Of a stretch of 64,000 nt of DNA, positions 1-12,179 are shown piece by piece. The notes beneath the pieces are model-generated. The model worked only from the letters and a program-made list of their open reading frames with translations, was not told where the DNA came from and ran no database searches. Positions within the stretch are counted from its first letter, which is position 1; the number at the start of each line of letters is the position of its first letter. The DNA is from Calliopum simillimum (Eukaryota > Arthropoda > Insecta > Diptera > Lauxaniidae), in the NCBI GenBank assembly GCA_951812925.1, contig OX638369.1, positions 20,055,329 to 20,119,328 of the forward strand. The letters are read 5' to 3'. A program made the translations under genes and the position numbers.

Positions 1-558
1 TTTTTTTTATATATAGTTTACACTGAAAAAAAAAATTTAAATTGAGTTTCCCAAAATACGTCCTTTTTAATATTTTTTATTTTTCTTGTAAAAAAAGCTA
101 TAAGTGTAACTTACCAGTCCTCCAAAAATTGGAGTGGGCCTCCCAGTGGTTCTCCAGAAAAACAATAAAATGTAGCTTTTGCTGCAATTTTTCAGTACAA
201 TTTTTTTGAATTTGAAATTTTTAATTAAACGTTAATTTGAATTTGAAAAAAGTGCGTTGGTAGTTATATTAGTACTATACAAGCAAAAAAACAGTCAATA
301 AACTATTTTCAGCATTTGAAAATTTTTTTTAATAAAAATTTTAAATTAAAAAAATGTACTGAAAAATTGGGGAAGATGCTACATTTTATTGTTTTTCTGG
401 AGAACCACTGGCAGGCCCACTCCAATTTTTGGAGGACTGGTAAGTTACACTTGTAGCTTTTTTTATAAGAAAAATAAAAAATATTAAAAAGGACGTATTT
501 TGGGAAACTCAATTTAAATTTTTTTTTTCAGTGTAAACTATATATATAAAAAAAAAAA
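1..558. repeat. foldback palindrome
   Basis: Two arms of about 225 bp (1-225 and 330-558) are near-identical inverted copies; they include 'ccagtcctccaaaaattgga' and an inner 'ggttctccagaaaaacaata' block. A spacer of about 100 AT-rich bases separates them. T/A runs at both ends mark the likely termini, although the left end may be cut by the window edge. No coding potential. Confidence 0.85.
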
Positions 559-880
559 AAATATTTGCTAGTTTATATTTTAAAGTCTATTTTAAGACAA
601 ATCATTTAACACCATAAAATTGAAAATTGGATAAATGCAACCGAAGTTATAGCTTCTCAAAAAAAACTAACCTAAAAATTTCAAAGTCCCATAACTCCGC
701 CATTTTTTTAAATTTTGAAAAAATATTTAGTAGTAATTTTTTCCACTATGCAACTATTGCTTATGCCAATTTATAGCCAAATCGGATGCCATGAACAAAT
801 TTCTTGATCGTTTACACATGGTTTGTACCTGCTACGAAAGAGTAAAAATGTTTCTAGTTGTATTGGAAAATATCGAAAAT
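559..880. other. AT-rich spacer, nothing recognised
   Basis: No ORF, repeat or RNA signal of note. Confidence 0.5.
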
Positions 881-884
881 ATTG

Positions 885-1245
885 ACAAAACAAAAAAAAG
901 TTATGTATAGTAGCAACAGGTTCAACTCCAAATGAAATTCCAAATAGGTGAACGAGAAAATTTCGAAATGAGGATCTGTTAGGAGGTCGTTTTACTTGAA
1001 AATTTCGGGAAAATCGAGGCTTTCGATAATATACGGGAGAGCACACATTTCAGAAGTAGTACATAAGTTACGGGGCACCTTTCCAAATATTCTCATGTAA
1101 AATTCAGAAAAATCGTATGTGGAACTCGGTGAGGGAATGGGCTTAAATGTCTAAATCGCTCATTACGGCCACTAACAGGTCCTAAAATTCTGAAAAATTC
1201 AAGCAAATTCCTTGATGAACAACAAATCGACTTTGTTAATGACGG
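885..1245 (-). repeat. family B foldback fragment
   Basis: This stretch matches the inverted arms of the element at 13359-14004: shared blocks include 'aatgaaattcc', 'ggaggtcgttttac', 'tcgataatata', 'gagagcacacatttc', 'ttacggggcac' and 'cctaaaattctgaaaaatt', in the order seen on the minus strand of that element. Ends are not defined. Confidence 0.65.
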
Positions 1246-3283
1246 TGGACGGGTAAGATTTAATGCCGAGATTCATACATATATCAATTGATAGCAAGGG
1301 ATCTTTGATATCCTAACCATTGCTGGCAGAATATTTGTGTCATCCAAGAAATGTTTTTTTTTCTGTAAGACAATACTAATTTATGCAAAAAATTCTACAT
1401 GTTTTAGAAATGGTTATTCGAAAGAAAAGCTAATTTCACATGTAACTCATATTCTACATCACTATTGCCCACTAATGACTTCCCAAATTCGTTGTATAGT
1501 TGTTGTAGCCGACACTTAATGATGTCGCGCATAATAAATTTACAATTTTTGATTTTTGTTTCCAGTGCAATCGAAATCATCATCATCATCATCATCTGTA
1601 CGATGACTGAGGTCCCGGGCTCAGATTTTGCTATCAGATGTGCATGACGTATGTCAGATTTTTTTCCCAACAGTTGTTTTTTTTTGTTTTTTCGTTTGGT
1701 CTTTTAAAAATGTTTTTTGATTTTATTTCGCTGAATAACCAACCCCCTTGAATTTTTTCATAATTTTTTTTTTTTTTCCTTTTTGCAACACAGGCCGACA
1801 CCCTTCTGCAATCGATGTTCAACCTCTCTGTTCAAATCGTAATTGTACTTTGGCGAACAGTTTTCATTCTTTTCATGACTGTAAGTTCCGGATTCATCCC
1901 TGATATACAATTACGAGAAATGTGTAATTGAAGCAACTGTATGTATGTAATTTTTGTTGTATTTTTATTCTTCTTCTTTGGTGTAATTTTGGAAACAATG
2001 TTAATTGAATATATTTTGAACTCCGCAAGCAATTCTTGTTGTTGTAACGACGTCAACCTTTTTTTTGCCTCGGAATACATAAAACTTATTTTACATTGGG
2101 ATTTTTAATGATCCAAAAAGAAAAAGTTGTAAATGAAATGATAAAATTTATAATATATGTAGAAGCAGCAGCAAACATATCTATCCAACGTCTATCATTT
2201 ACGAACAATTTGAAATTTTACATTAAATTTTTTTTTTTATGAAACAAACAAAAAAAGGAGCGAAAAGTTTAAACGACTCCCAGGACATTCATTATTCATA
2301 TAAAAAAAAATAGATACTACTTTTCTTTCTTACCTAAAAAACGACTTGATACACCCCTTTCGTATGTGTGAAAAAAAGGTTTATACTTTTCGATGAAATT
2401 TCGGGCATTGTATTGTGCTTAGTACACTTTATATATATTTTTGTAACCCGTATGTTCATAAGGGACTCTTTAAAAAATTTTTTTACTACTCATAATTATT
2501 AGAAAAGTTTTCACTTTCTAATATCCTTCGACATTTCTAAATTTATTATTTTTATATTGTACGTATGATATTGCATCAGAGGTGTCATTATGAGAATTCA
2601 AATATTGAAAAGAATATAATAGGATTATTGCATGAAACACACATTAAGCAGTATGTTGGTTTAGTCAATTTTGAAGAATATATTACATATTTTGCACAAA
2701 CAAACAAAAAAATTAAACATTACTTCTTAATTTTTTACCACAATTTTTAAACATTTTCATAGCTTGACATCTGTATACGCGTTAGATCTCAATTAACCAA
2801 TTATTTTTAGATTGTTAAGAAAAACTATATTTGATTCTTAAAACAGAAATCAATACATACTTATATGAGTACCATAAATTATATGCTGATATTTACCCAA
2901 ATGCCAAAACAAAATTTTGTAGCTTTTGAAATTATGTATCAATCAAAAATTAGCTTTCTTAAACCAAAAACCGATATATTTTCGTTTATTGTTTTTATTG
3001 GAGGTGTTTGAATATTACGAAAATCGAATTCTTATAAAATTATTTGAATTGTAAAATCCAAATCAAATCGCTTGATTTATTCGAAACTAGAAGTGCATAT
3101 GTAGAAATCCCACGAGTTATTCGAATCATTCAGGAATTAGAACTAGGCAATGCTTTCTGCATCTTAGGCGGAATTGTACCTGAGAATAAAGTAATTATAG
3201 AAAAAATCTAGCTTTAGGTGATTATAAATATAAGTTTAAAATCATTATATAGTAGGGGAAGAGTACCGGGTGTGGGCACTTTT
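1246..3283. other. no gene seen; small microsatellite
   Basis: AT-rich with only short ORFs that lack codon structure. An (ATC)n run of about seven units is at 1577-1596. Confidence 0.5.
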
Positions 3284-4155
3284 TATACCCTACACCCAGG
3301 GTATATTCACTTTGTCCTCCCGTTTGTAACGCAGAGAAGGAGGCGTGGCAGATATAGAAAAGTATATATACTCTTGATCAGCGTCACCTCCTGAGTCGAT
3401 ATAGCCATGTCCGTCTGTCTGACTGGGTGGCTGGCTGTGTATTGAAATACACTTTTTGGGAAAACTGAGCAAGATAATTCAATGAAATTTAGTGCACTGC
3501 CTTTGTCACCAAAGTTAGCTCGGAGGATTGAAAATGAGCGAAATCGGTCAACGGACACGCCTACCACCCATACAAAAAATATATTCAAAATGCAATTTTA
3601 GGAGTATTTTTCACGACAATGCAACCACAATACACTTAAATGCTAAAAATTTGTAAGCGCAAGCTCTGAGAAAAAACTGAGCGAATTCGGACAAGAGGGC
3701 GTGGCACCTCCCATGTAAGCAAATGCTTAAAACGCTATACTGAAAGCGTATAAGTATAAGTGAAAGCTCTCAACAAAAATTTGGTGAAATCGGACAAAGG
3801 GGCGTAGTACCTCCCACATAAGCAAAAGTTTCAAAATGCTATACTGAAACTATTTTTTGAGATAATCCAACCAAACTTCTCTCAAATACTAAATACTATA
3901 AATGCACGCTCTAAACTAAAACTAGACGAACTCGGACAAGAAGGCGTGGCACCTCCTATATAAGCAAAAGCTTCAAAACTTTTTACTGAAAAAGTTTTTC
4001 ACTCAGACACTAAAAACTATAAATGCAAGCCCTGAACAAAAACTGGGTGAACTCGGACAAGAGGGCGTAGCAACTCCCATATGAGCAAAATATGAAAAAT
4101 ACTGCAGTGTAGGGTATTTAATGTTTGGCCAGGCCAAATTTTACACCCTTACTAG
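3284..4155 (+). mobile_element. family A: Helitron/DINE-like repeat, copy 1
   Basis: Non-autonomous repeat. It opens with tataccctacacccagggta, has a GTCY/GGCT microsatellite (about 3408-3440), four diverged modules each carrying ggcgtggcacctccca-type sequence (at 3698, 3801, 3943, 4063), then a hairpin TTTGGCC-A-GGCCAAA (4124-4138) 13 bases before a terminal CTAG. A 3' hairpin shortly before CTRR and an internal GTCY microsatellite are features of Helitron/Helentron INE elements; the class is inferred. No helicase or Rep is present. Confidence 0.7.
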
Positions 4156-4640
4156 TTGTTTTCGACTCATAACTTTTGACAAAATGAATATTATACAGAC
4201 ATATACATAAGTATCAATGGAAAGCTAGAAACCTTAACTAATTATTGGTGAAGAAAGTAAATTGATTTTTCCAGTAAGAAGAGTTATATCAAAAATATAG
4301 TGAAGTGATAATTTTTGACAAAAAAAAAAATTTTATTTTGGTTGTGGGCACTCTTAGCAAATCGGCTAAAAATGGGAAAATATGAAGTTAAACGCAATCA
4401 AATGGAAAAGAAAGCAAAATTAATTTATTTTGGAAACATTGACTCACACAAATTCAACGAATTCTGCTCAACGGCTTCAACAAAATCAGCGTCACTGAAA
4501 GAACAGCTCCGATTATGATGTTTTTTTTTAAAAAAAATTTTGTTTTTTTTTTGTTTAAAATCAGAAACATTTTGGAGCGTAGCACAGTGCTGTCACTCGT
4601 TGATATTTTGATTTTAATATTACTCGAATACAGATTTTGA
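4156..4640. other. AT-rich spacer, nothing recognised
   Basis: An ORF at 4315-4518 is Lys-rich, short and without similarity that I can name; treated as chance. Confidence 0.4.
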
Positions 4641-4659
4641 TGAATATCAAAATTTTCAA

Positions 4660-4985
4660 TGGTTAAAAATTGGGCGTGGCACTTTTTCGATTTCGCCCAA
4701 TTTTTGCCCATTATATGGCATTGATAGTCAGTAGCTGTGAACTAATTTTCTTCAAAAAACTCTATACGGTTCAAAAGATATGACCAAATCAAATTAAAAG
4801 TTTGGGGCGGTGCCACACCTTTTCGTAAGTATATACTATGTCAAAGTCTATTTCATTCTTTAGCATATGTTAGCGCGTATCATTTCCCAAAGTTTCATTA
4901 AAATTGCGATAGCCGTTCTTGAGAAAAACATAGCAACAGTTTTTATATACACAATTATAGACCCTATAATAAGAGAAGATATCTC
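4660..4985 (+). repeat. family H repeat fragment
   Basis: Shares gggcgtggcactt, 'cgatttcgccca', 'aaagtttcattaaaattg', 'atagccgttcttgagaaaa' and a final 'cagaaat/caacag' tail with the array at 49200-50420. Only one unit and a half is present. Confidence 0.6.
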
Positions 4986-5258
4986 AGAAACCATAAAAGA
5001 TACAGCAATTTTAATGCCAGATTCAGATTAAGAATTGCCCAATACATATAAAATGACTATTTTTTGTTTGTTGCATTTTTTTAACAATTTTTTTATGATT
5101 TTAAATAAAAAAAAAAACGAAATTTCTAAAAAAAAATCATCAAAATCGGAGCTGTTCTTGAGGACTTCCATCTAAAATGCTTCATTGACGCCACTACATG
5201 CCTGTTGCCCTGAAACCAGACTTGATTGTCTTTGGCGGCAGAACAATTGTTTTGCAAA

Positions 5259-5393
5259 CTTAGGGCCGATTTCACAATATCCAGTTAAGGCTAAACTGGA
5301 ACTTTAACTGGCACTTTGACATTAAACATCATACAAAATTTTTATTTATCTGAAAGTTAAATTTTAACTGGATATTGTGAAAATGGCCCTAAG
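5259..5393. mobile_element. short MITE, 135 bp
   Basis: Inverted ends of about 29 bp: cttagggccgatttcacaat on the left and its near reverse complement on the right, continuing through atccagttaa. Interior of about 75 bp, no ORF. Superfamily not determined because a clear target duplication was not found. Confidence 0.8.
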
Positions 5394-6000
5394 CCGGCTA
5401 GGTGACTTTATTTCTAGCCTTCGTTGACATTGCTCTTTTGCCAAGCATGTATTTTTTTTACCAATCCATGCCCGCCAGCTGCTCTTCGGTCCACTTGTCT
5501 GAAAACTCAATACTGAGATTTTCTGCGATATCTTTAAAGTGCCTATTGGTTCTTTCGATTCCACTCAAAAAGTGTAAAAAGGCATAAGAACACCATTTAA
5601 ATTAGAAATATTGGTACACACGACGATATTTCAGTAAAACACACGCTTTAAATAAAAAAAGGGGTGCCCACATCCGAACCAATTCGGGGCCCACACTCAA
5701 CTTTGACTGTTAATTTGAAAAACAATAAGCACATTGTGTTGTGTGAATATTTTGGTTGCAATCGGTTTTGAATCACAAAATATAATAAATTTACTATATA
5801 AATATAGATTGCACTAAGCTTTTTGATCAATTCACTTCGGATTATCGGATTTGGAAAATTATTGAAAAAAACTTTTGTGTTGACTTTCACTTATTTGAAC
5901 ATTATTTTCTTTTCAACACAAATCAAATGCGTCTCTTTGCTCCGGTAAATGCACAAAAACTTCGTGCTGTCATAACACGCGCTTAGCATTTGTTTTCTAT
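5394..6000. other. no gene recognised
   Basis: Contains overlapping short ORFs on both strands (5364-5587 and 5648-5890) without recognisable domains. Confidence 0.4.
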
Positions 6001-6014
6001 TTTATTACTCATTA

Positions 6015-6245
6015 TTCTAAAGTCTTAAGCATTTCTTGTCTTTGGCAAACCCTAATGAAATTTTTCAACCCATGTTAAGCCCGTTTTTTTTATAAGGGGG
6101 TAAAAAAGACCCATAAAAACAGTATATAATTGGTAAAGAAGTTCAAAAAAATTCTTCCGTGGATTCATGATGATCTTCGAACAAAAAGTTATGTGCAAAA
6201 TGAAGATTTAGAGTTTTACAGTAGTGTGAAATTTCAAAAAAGTAT
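6015..6245 (+). repeat. family D related fragment
   Basis: Resembles 60790-61060: both have an 'agcatttc..' block, 'gaaatttt..caaccca', 'ggggtaaaaaagacccataa' and later 'tagagttttacagt..tgaaattt'. Diverged. Confidence 0.5.
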
Positions 6246-6925
6246 TTTTTGTGGGTATTTTAGCTAAAAATTAACAACATGTTGTTATTTTTATTTTTTT
6301 TTAATATATATATTGTACCTTGATTCAAGACAAAAAATTTGATGCATCGCACGATTCATTTCGATAATTTTTGAGATCGTTATAAAATAAATATCGCATC
6401 AAACCGAGATTCTGCGCCACCTTGAAAAAATTTTAAAAAATCTTAGCCCTCTTTCAGATTTTTGGATGAAATCGTCGAAATTTCGAAAAAGTTTTGTTTT
6501 GAATAATTTCTAAATATGTTTTTTTACATTTAATTTATCACACAGACCCACCAAAAAATACAAAGGAATGCGTAAATGGTCATAAGCAATATATTTTTCG
6601 ATTTTGATTCTAATTCCGATCTCAAAATTGGTCTATCGTCTTTGGATTTTGGGTTTTCTAAGTTAAAAGCATAAAAACACCGCTTATGCTATTTTTGAAG
6701 CGATATAACAAGAGAAGATTACTTTCAACCGGAAAACCGGGTTGGTTGAAAATCTGTTTTTTTTTTTTTTTTTTTTCAAAAACTAATTTAAATTATATCG
6801 ATACCGTTTTTGCTATCCAAAAAATTGTAAGCTAAAATAATGTTAAAAACTAGTTTTTTGCACTTTTTCTAATTATGTATTATGTTATGATATCTCCAAG
6901 AAAAAAAAGTATCTACGGATATATA

Positions 6926-8206
6926 AAGGGTGTTTTTTTAGAGGTATAGAACTTCGAATTGAAATAAAATACAAGAAAATCGTTTCAATGTCCATCAATT
7001 TGGCTTTATTGGAAGGATAATTTTATGCCATTAATGTTTAAATATGATTTCGGGCATGTGGCCGCCGATTCTACAGGTCCAATTTTCAACCACTTTTTCG
7101 AGCATATGGGGCCGTATGTCGGCAATAACGCCACGAATGTTGGCTTCCAAGTCCCCTAACGTTTCTGGTTTGTTGGCGTAGACGAGCGACTTCACATATC
7201 CCCAAAGAAAATAATCCAATGGTGTCAAATCACACGATCTTGGTGGCCAATTGACAGGTCCATTCCGCGAAATTATGCGCTCGTCGAATGTTTCCTTCAA
7301 TAAATCGATTGTGACGTGCGCTGTGTGGCATGTAGAGCCGTCTTGTTGGAACCACAACTCATCCACATTCATGCCATCCAATTCGGGAACAAAATAGTCG
7401 GTTATTATGGCTCCATACCGGTCTCCATTAACGGTAACTGACTCTCCAGCATTATTTCGGAAGAAGTATGGCCCAATGACTCCACCAGCCCATAGAGCAC
7501 ACCAAACAGTCAGTTTTTGTGGATGTAATGGCGTCTCAAGGGTCTCATGTGGATTCTCTTCACTCCAAATGCGGCAATTTTGCTTGTTGACGTAGCCATT
7601 CAACCAAAAATGAGCCTCATCACTGAGCAAAATTTTGCGATGAAAATCAGCATCGAGATCAATCTTATTTTCGGCCCATACACCAAAATCACGACGCATT
7701 GCATGGTCTCGCGGCTTTAATTCTTGCACAAGCTGGATCTTGTAAGGTCGCAAGCCAAGATCTTTGCGCAAAATCTTCCATAAAGTTGATGGACAAAGCT
7801 CCAATTGCTGTGCACGGTGGCGAATCGATTCATTCGGGTCCTCTTCAACATTTTGCTCTACAGCGGCAATTGTTTCTTCGGTGCGCACTGTTCGACGTCT
7901 CTGCGGATGCGTATTATCACATAGAGAAAACGTTGTGCGAAAACGATCCATGGTTAACCGAATTAATTGCTCTGATGGACGATTATGTCGACCATAAAAT
8001 GGACGGAGCTTGCGGTAAACTTCGCGAACTGAACCATTATTTTCGAAATAAATATGCACGATTTGCAAGCGTTGTTCTTTTGTCAACCTATTTATAATGA
8101 AATGGCAAACCAAACTGAACATAAATGACATTAGAGTTGCCAGATTTGACCACAAAATGCCAGTTTTATCTCTATTCGAAAAACAAACCTCTAAAAAAAC
8201 ACCCTT
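6926..8206 (-). mobile_element. complete DD41D mariner-like element (rosa type)
   Basis: 1281 bp, flanked by TA at 6924-6925 and 8207-8208. The 20-bp ends aagggtgtttttttagaggt are exact inverted copies. It holds one transposase ORF that almost fills it. DD41D spacing matches the rosa group described from tephritid flies. Intact TIRs, TSD and ORF suggest a recent insertion. Confidence 0.92.
7031..8131 (-). CDS. DD41D mariner-like transposase, intact
   Basis: Cut-and-paste DNA transposase of the IS630-Tc1-mariner superfamily; it would bind the 20-bp TIRs and cut and join DNA at TA sites in the nucleus. 366 codons from the ATG at 8131. The open frame runs further, to 8236, but that lies outside the element, so the first ATG inside the TIRs was chosen; a dead second copy in this window starts at the equivalent place. 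Residues 18-60 hold the first HTH (LTKEQRLQIVHIYFENNGS), followed by a second HTH with IRHRAQQLELCPSTLWKIL. The catalytic Asp residues are in LLSDEAHFWLNG, WFQQDGSTCHTA and DLTPLDYFLWG. Exactly 41 residues separate the second and third. No stop or frameshift is visible. It ends HMPEIIFKH. Whether it is expressed cannot be judged. Confidence 0.93.
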   Translation of the reverse strand: MSFMFSLVCHFIINRLTKEQRLQIVHIYFENNGSVREVYRKLRPFYGRHNRPSEQLIRLTMDRFRTTFSLCDNTHPQRRRTVRTEETIAAVEQNVEEDPNESIRHRAQQLELCPSTLWKILRKDLGLRPYKIQLVQELKPRDHAMRRDFGVWAENKIDLDADFHRKILLSDEAHFWLNGYVNKQNCRIWSEENPHETLETPLHPQKLTVWCALWAGGVIGPYFFRNNAGESVTVNGDRYGAIITDYFVPELDGMNVDELWFQQDGSTCHTAHVTIDLLKETFDERIISRNGPVNWPPRSCDLTPLDYFLWGYVKSLVYANKPETLGDLEANIRGVIADIRPHMLEKVVENWTCRIGGHMPEIIFKH

Positions 8207-8639
8207 TATTAATACGCAAGACAAAAATTTGTCCATCTTTTTTTACTGTGTTCTAACACAGTGCGACTTTGAATTATACATTATTACAAAAGTATTTTTC
8301 TGCAGATGTGCACAAAGGTAAAATTATGTAAATATTTTGACATTAAGATAGGTAAAATTATGTAAATACAAATTTTTCAATATTAACAACAAAATACACG
8401 GTCACAGAGAGCTGAAAAAGGTTAAAGAAAGACAAAAACTTAGCACTGACTAACTGTTTTTTCTTTTGTTTATATTTTACTTAAATTATACCAGTGATGA
8501 TAAATGAGCTTTTCTATTTTGTACCAAATAGCAAAAAAAAGCACTAAAAGTGTCCAAAATGTACCACAATTATTTAATACATTTGTGGTCGAATTCTAGT
8601 CTATATAAATAGTTTAAATTGGGCTTTGGAAAGAAAGTC

Positions 8640-8960
8640 AAGTACTTTCAATTACCATATCAGGTTTTATGATTTTCGAAATAAGATTTATTCTAAAACT
8701 TCACCAGGCAAAATATCTGCGAACGAAATAAATCAGTCCGACAAATGGTGCTTGAGTTCTGGAGACACAGACAGACAGATGTTGTGATTGATATAGTAGT
8801 ATGAAGTAGTAATTTTAGCATGAAAAGACCTCAATATCGCTTTCAGCTTCAACTTTCTTACCATATGCCACAAAAAATACAAATTCTTTTCACAAAACTG
8901 ACATATTTGCCTTTCATTGTGAAAGGAAGAAGAAAAAACTACAAATGGGATCAATATATA
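8640..8960 (-). repeat. family K repeat
   Basis: On the minus strand, 'ctactatatcaatcacaaca', 'tctgtctgtgtctcca' and 'gcaccatttgtcgga' resemble 26620-26690 on the plus strand. Low-copy, diverged. Confidence 0.45.
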
Positions 8961-11395
8961 GCAAAAGGATTTTTATTAATTATTTCAATAAATAAGCGCA
9001 ATAGTAATAATAATACAACAACAACAAAAAATGCTATAACGCCGTCAGTCATTTATGAACAAGCACAAGAGGCTTCGTTCGATTCGATCGACAGAAAAAT
9101 GCAAAGAATTTTAAATTACCAATTCAGAGAGTACGCGTAATTTTTCATTCAACGTGACGTACATACAACACACCGTGCCACGCACTCACTAATCGAAAGG
9201 ACTCAAGGGAAAATCAATTTAATGCGTTGTCCTCGAATGCTTTTATATCAAATACGAAAAAATACAAGCGCTCCGTTCACAATATGAAAAATGTTTCCGA
9301 ATTCAAATCCGTGCGGCATGAAACATTGGAAAAATACAGGCAGTCAGGCAGCCAGGCAATGCCATCCACGCAAGAGGGTTGTTAAAACATCACCAACTAC
9401 TGGCGGCTGGAGTATTCGAATGCTGTCTCCCTTGGTCCATTTTGTGCTGGGCTGACTGTCAGAAGGACATATAGGCCGACTGGCAGACAGATACAGAGTG
9501 TCGAATGAATGTAAAGGAAACAAAACTAAAAGTGACTAAAACATTCAGTCAGTCAGACATTCAGCGTACAATGAGTGAATTTATTACGGAGGCTGCTGAA
9601 GCAAGAAGAATGTTACAAATACAACAACTTTCGCATTCGTCAACGAAACAAAGCGAACTCTCGCAATCATTAAAAAAAAAAAAAAAAAAAACAGAGTGTT
9701 AAGGATACATGGAGAAAATTTTAGTTTACCTTGAAAAGATAAGTTTTTAGATTGGTTAATAGTTTGAATAGGCTACGATATATCGTTTGGTAAATCAATC
9801 GAAATTCTTAACCTCAAGAAGTATCACTTAAACTGATATTTTTAGTTTTACAGAATATCATCTGAATAATTCTGTCCTTCGGAAGAATTTTTGGTCTGTG
9901 ATGAGTAGAGTTAGCGATTTCTCAATAAAGTAGGTATCGGGTTTTTTCTTGCATTATTCACGTTACTCCAATATTTCAAGTAATTTCGCCGCAACAGCTA
10001 TGACTTACAGGTAAGCGAAAAAGTTGGTACTCACTAAAAAATTATAGTTTACTTTTCTTACTTTTAATTCCTTTAAGTATTGATTTTAAACTTTTTTGGT
10101 AATAAATTCCAATTTTTTTTTTTTTTCAAAAAAGTTTAAAATTTATTCCAAAAAAGTATGAAATTTATTCCAAAATAGTTTAAAATTAATACTTTTTTGG
10201 CATTGTTCTATAGAAATATTATTTAGTTTTAAAATTAAACAAAAATTTTTACTGTTTAGTAGTTCCTACAAAACTTATGAACTCTAGTCAACGCAACTTA
10301 GTAAGCTCATTTGGCCGTTGGATCTCCGGTGCTCTCACTGCTGTGCAAGATTAAAGAAATAAGAAATTAAAAATTCAAAAAATCCTGTCGAGTTGACTTA
10401 TATTATCCTGTTTAGTGAACTAAATATCTAACTATCATACAAATTATCTTATCAAATTTCTAAATGAGCAAAATCAGTCTTGGCCTTGAGCCTTAGTCTC
10501 GGCAATTTGTCGCGACCACGATGCTGACATAATTTCAATATGTACCAAGATCAAGATGATAAGCAAGACCAAGACTGCTACTCGGTCTTGTTCATTTATT
10601 CTAAGTAGGCTCCTTTCAAACATAGTCATATCTCATATCTTAAAACCCAAGCTGTTCGAAACTTTTCAAACTCTACACTTTTTAGAAAGAATGACAACTT
10701 ATATCGTAATGACCAAGTCTAAGGCCTTTATTGCGGATATCTTTTTGCGATAAGATTGATGGCCAACGATCCTTTGTACTACTCTTATCTTCAAAATAAC
10801 TGCACCAATTTCAGAATTTGTGTCTTCCATGCCATTTTTAGTCATTTGGAATCAAATGGCGATAGCTTAATTCAAATCAGTGCAGATAGGGCAAATATAA
10901 CTGATCGATTTATCCCAAATAGATAACTGCAATTGGGATTGATTAAATATTTCTTTCTGACCAAACTTCTATACTGGGAAGTGTTTTTCTGTTACCATTA
11001 ATGACCCATTAATATCGTAATCCCAGCAGTATCAATGCGATCCCTGCATATATGCTCTCAAAGCCTAAACTTGTTATTCAAAGACCAAAACGCCTAGTAA
11101 GCGATACATTATGAGTTTGACATATGTACATCTACAATTGGTTGATGAAAGCAAGTGCCTCACTTGACGAGTTCCAGGGCAATATAGCCTATGTAGTAAG
11201 TCTAGAGATATTTACGTTTTAAAAAGCTCCAAGGCACGCCGTTTCGTCTGTATTCTCAACGCAAATAAGTTTCATATCGATAAATCATTTCAATTTGTAC
11301 AGTCTTTGAATGAACTTTCTCACCAACTAATGTGGCAACCCCATATCTTGCTCTGAGGAAGTTACTTCTTAATCAGTAGACCCCACTAACATACA
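8961..11395. other. 2.4 kb without recognised genes
   Basis: Less repetitive than the rest. It has an AAC run near 9010-9030, a 'cagtcaggcagccaggca' stretch near 9340 and poly(A) at 9672-9690. ORFs at 8820-9140, 9505-9702 and 10556-10753 show no domain. It could include regulatory or UTR sequence of an unseen gene. Confidence 0.4.
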
Positions 11396-11399
11396 CCAG

Positions 11400-12170
11400 A
11401 AAAAACTTTTGTCATTATTAAGCTCCCGGAAATAACGACAGAAATTTTTGGAAATAAAACCAGATATTTGCTAGCATTATTTTTGCAAATAAAGCTAGAC
11501 ATTAATTAGGAAATAACGCCATATTTTTTGGAAATAATGTCATATGAAATAACGCCCACAAATTTTTATGAAATAAAGCCAGAAAAGTCTCCATACGAAA
11601 TTCTATATAAAGCCAAAAACTTTCTGGGGGTTTTTTTCAAAAATGTATGGGTTTATTTCCAAAGGTAATGTGGCTTACAAAAAGGAAATAATGGCAGAAA
11701 ATTTTTTGCAAATAAAGCCAGAAATTTTCTGACATAAATTTTTGAAAACAAAGCCAAAAATGAACTAGGAGATAATTGTTTGGCTTTATTTGTAAAGCAA
11801 AATGGAAATAATGTCAGAATTTTGTATGAAGGGTTGTCTGGCTTTATTGTCAAAATATTTTTTTGCCGTTATTGGCATTATTTCCAAAAATTCTGATGTT
11901 ATTTTCTCTTTAATTTTTGGTTTTTTTTCTGAAATTTGTGTCAGAAATTTTCTGGTTTTATTTCCAAAAGATTTTCTGGCGTTATTTCCTTTTTGTAAGC
12001 CACATAACTTTTGGAAATAATGCAATTACCTTTGTAAAAAACGCCAGAAAAGTTTTTGGTTAGGTTCCCAAACCAAAATGAAAATAACGCCAAAATTTTG
12101 TATGGAGATGTTGCAGGTTTCCAAAAAAATTTCTGGAGTTATGTCCTATACGATTACTTTCTGGAACCCT
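11400..12170. repeat. array of a GGAAATAA(C/T)GCCAGAAA motif in both orientations (family J)
   Basis: Over about 770 bp the motif 'ggaaataacgccagaaattt' and its reverse complement recur every 25-60 bp with variation. A central part is palindromic: gtggcttacaaaaaggaaat at about 11670 pairs with its reverse complement at about 11990. ORFs inside are by-products of the repeat. Confidence 0.75.
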
Positions 12171-12179
12171 AAGCAAATA

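Noticed and set aside
7699..8097. 132-codon ORF on the plus strand
   Set aside because: Antisense shadow of the intact transposase at 7031-8131.
8820..9140. 106-codon ORF
   Set aside because: Lys/Asn-rich, overlaps family K repeat and an AAC run; no domain.
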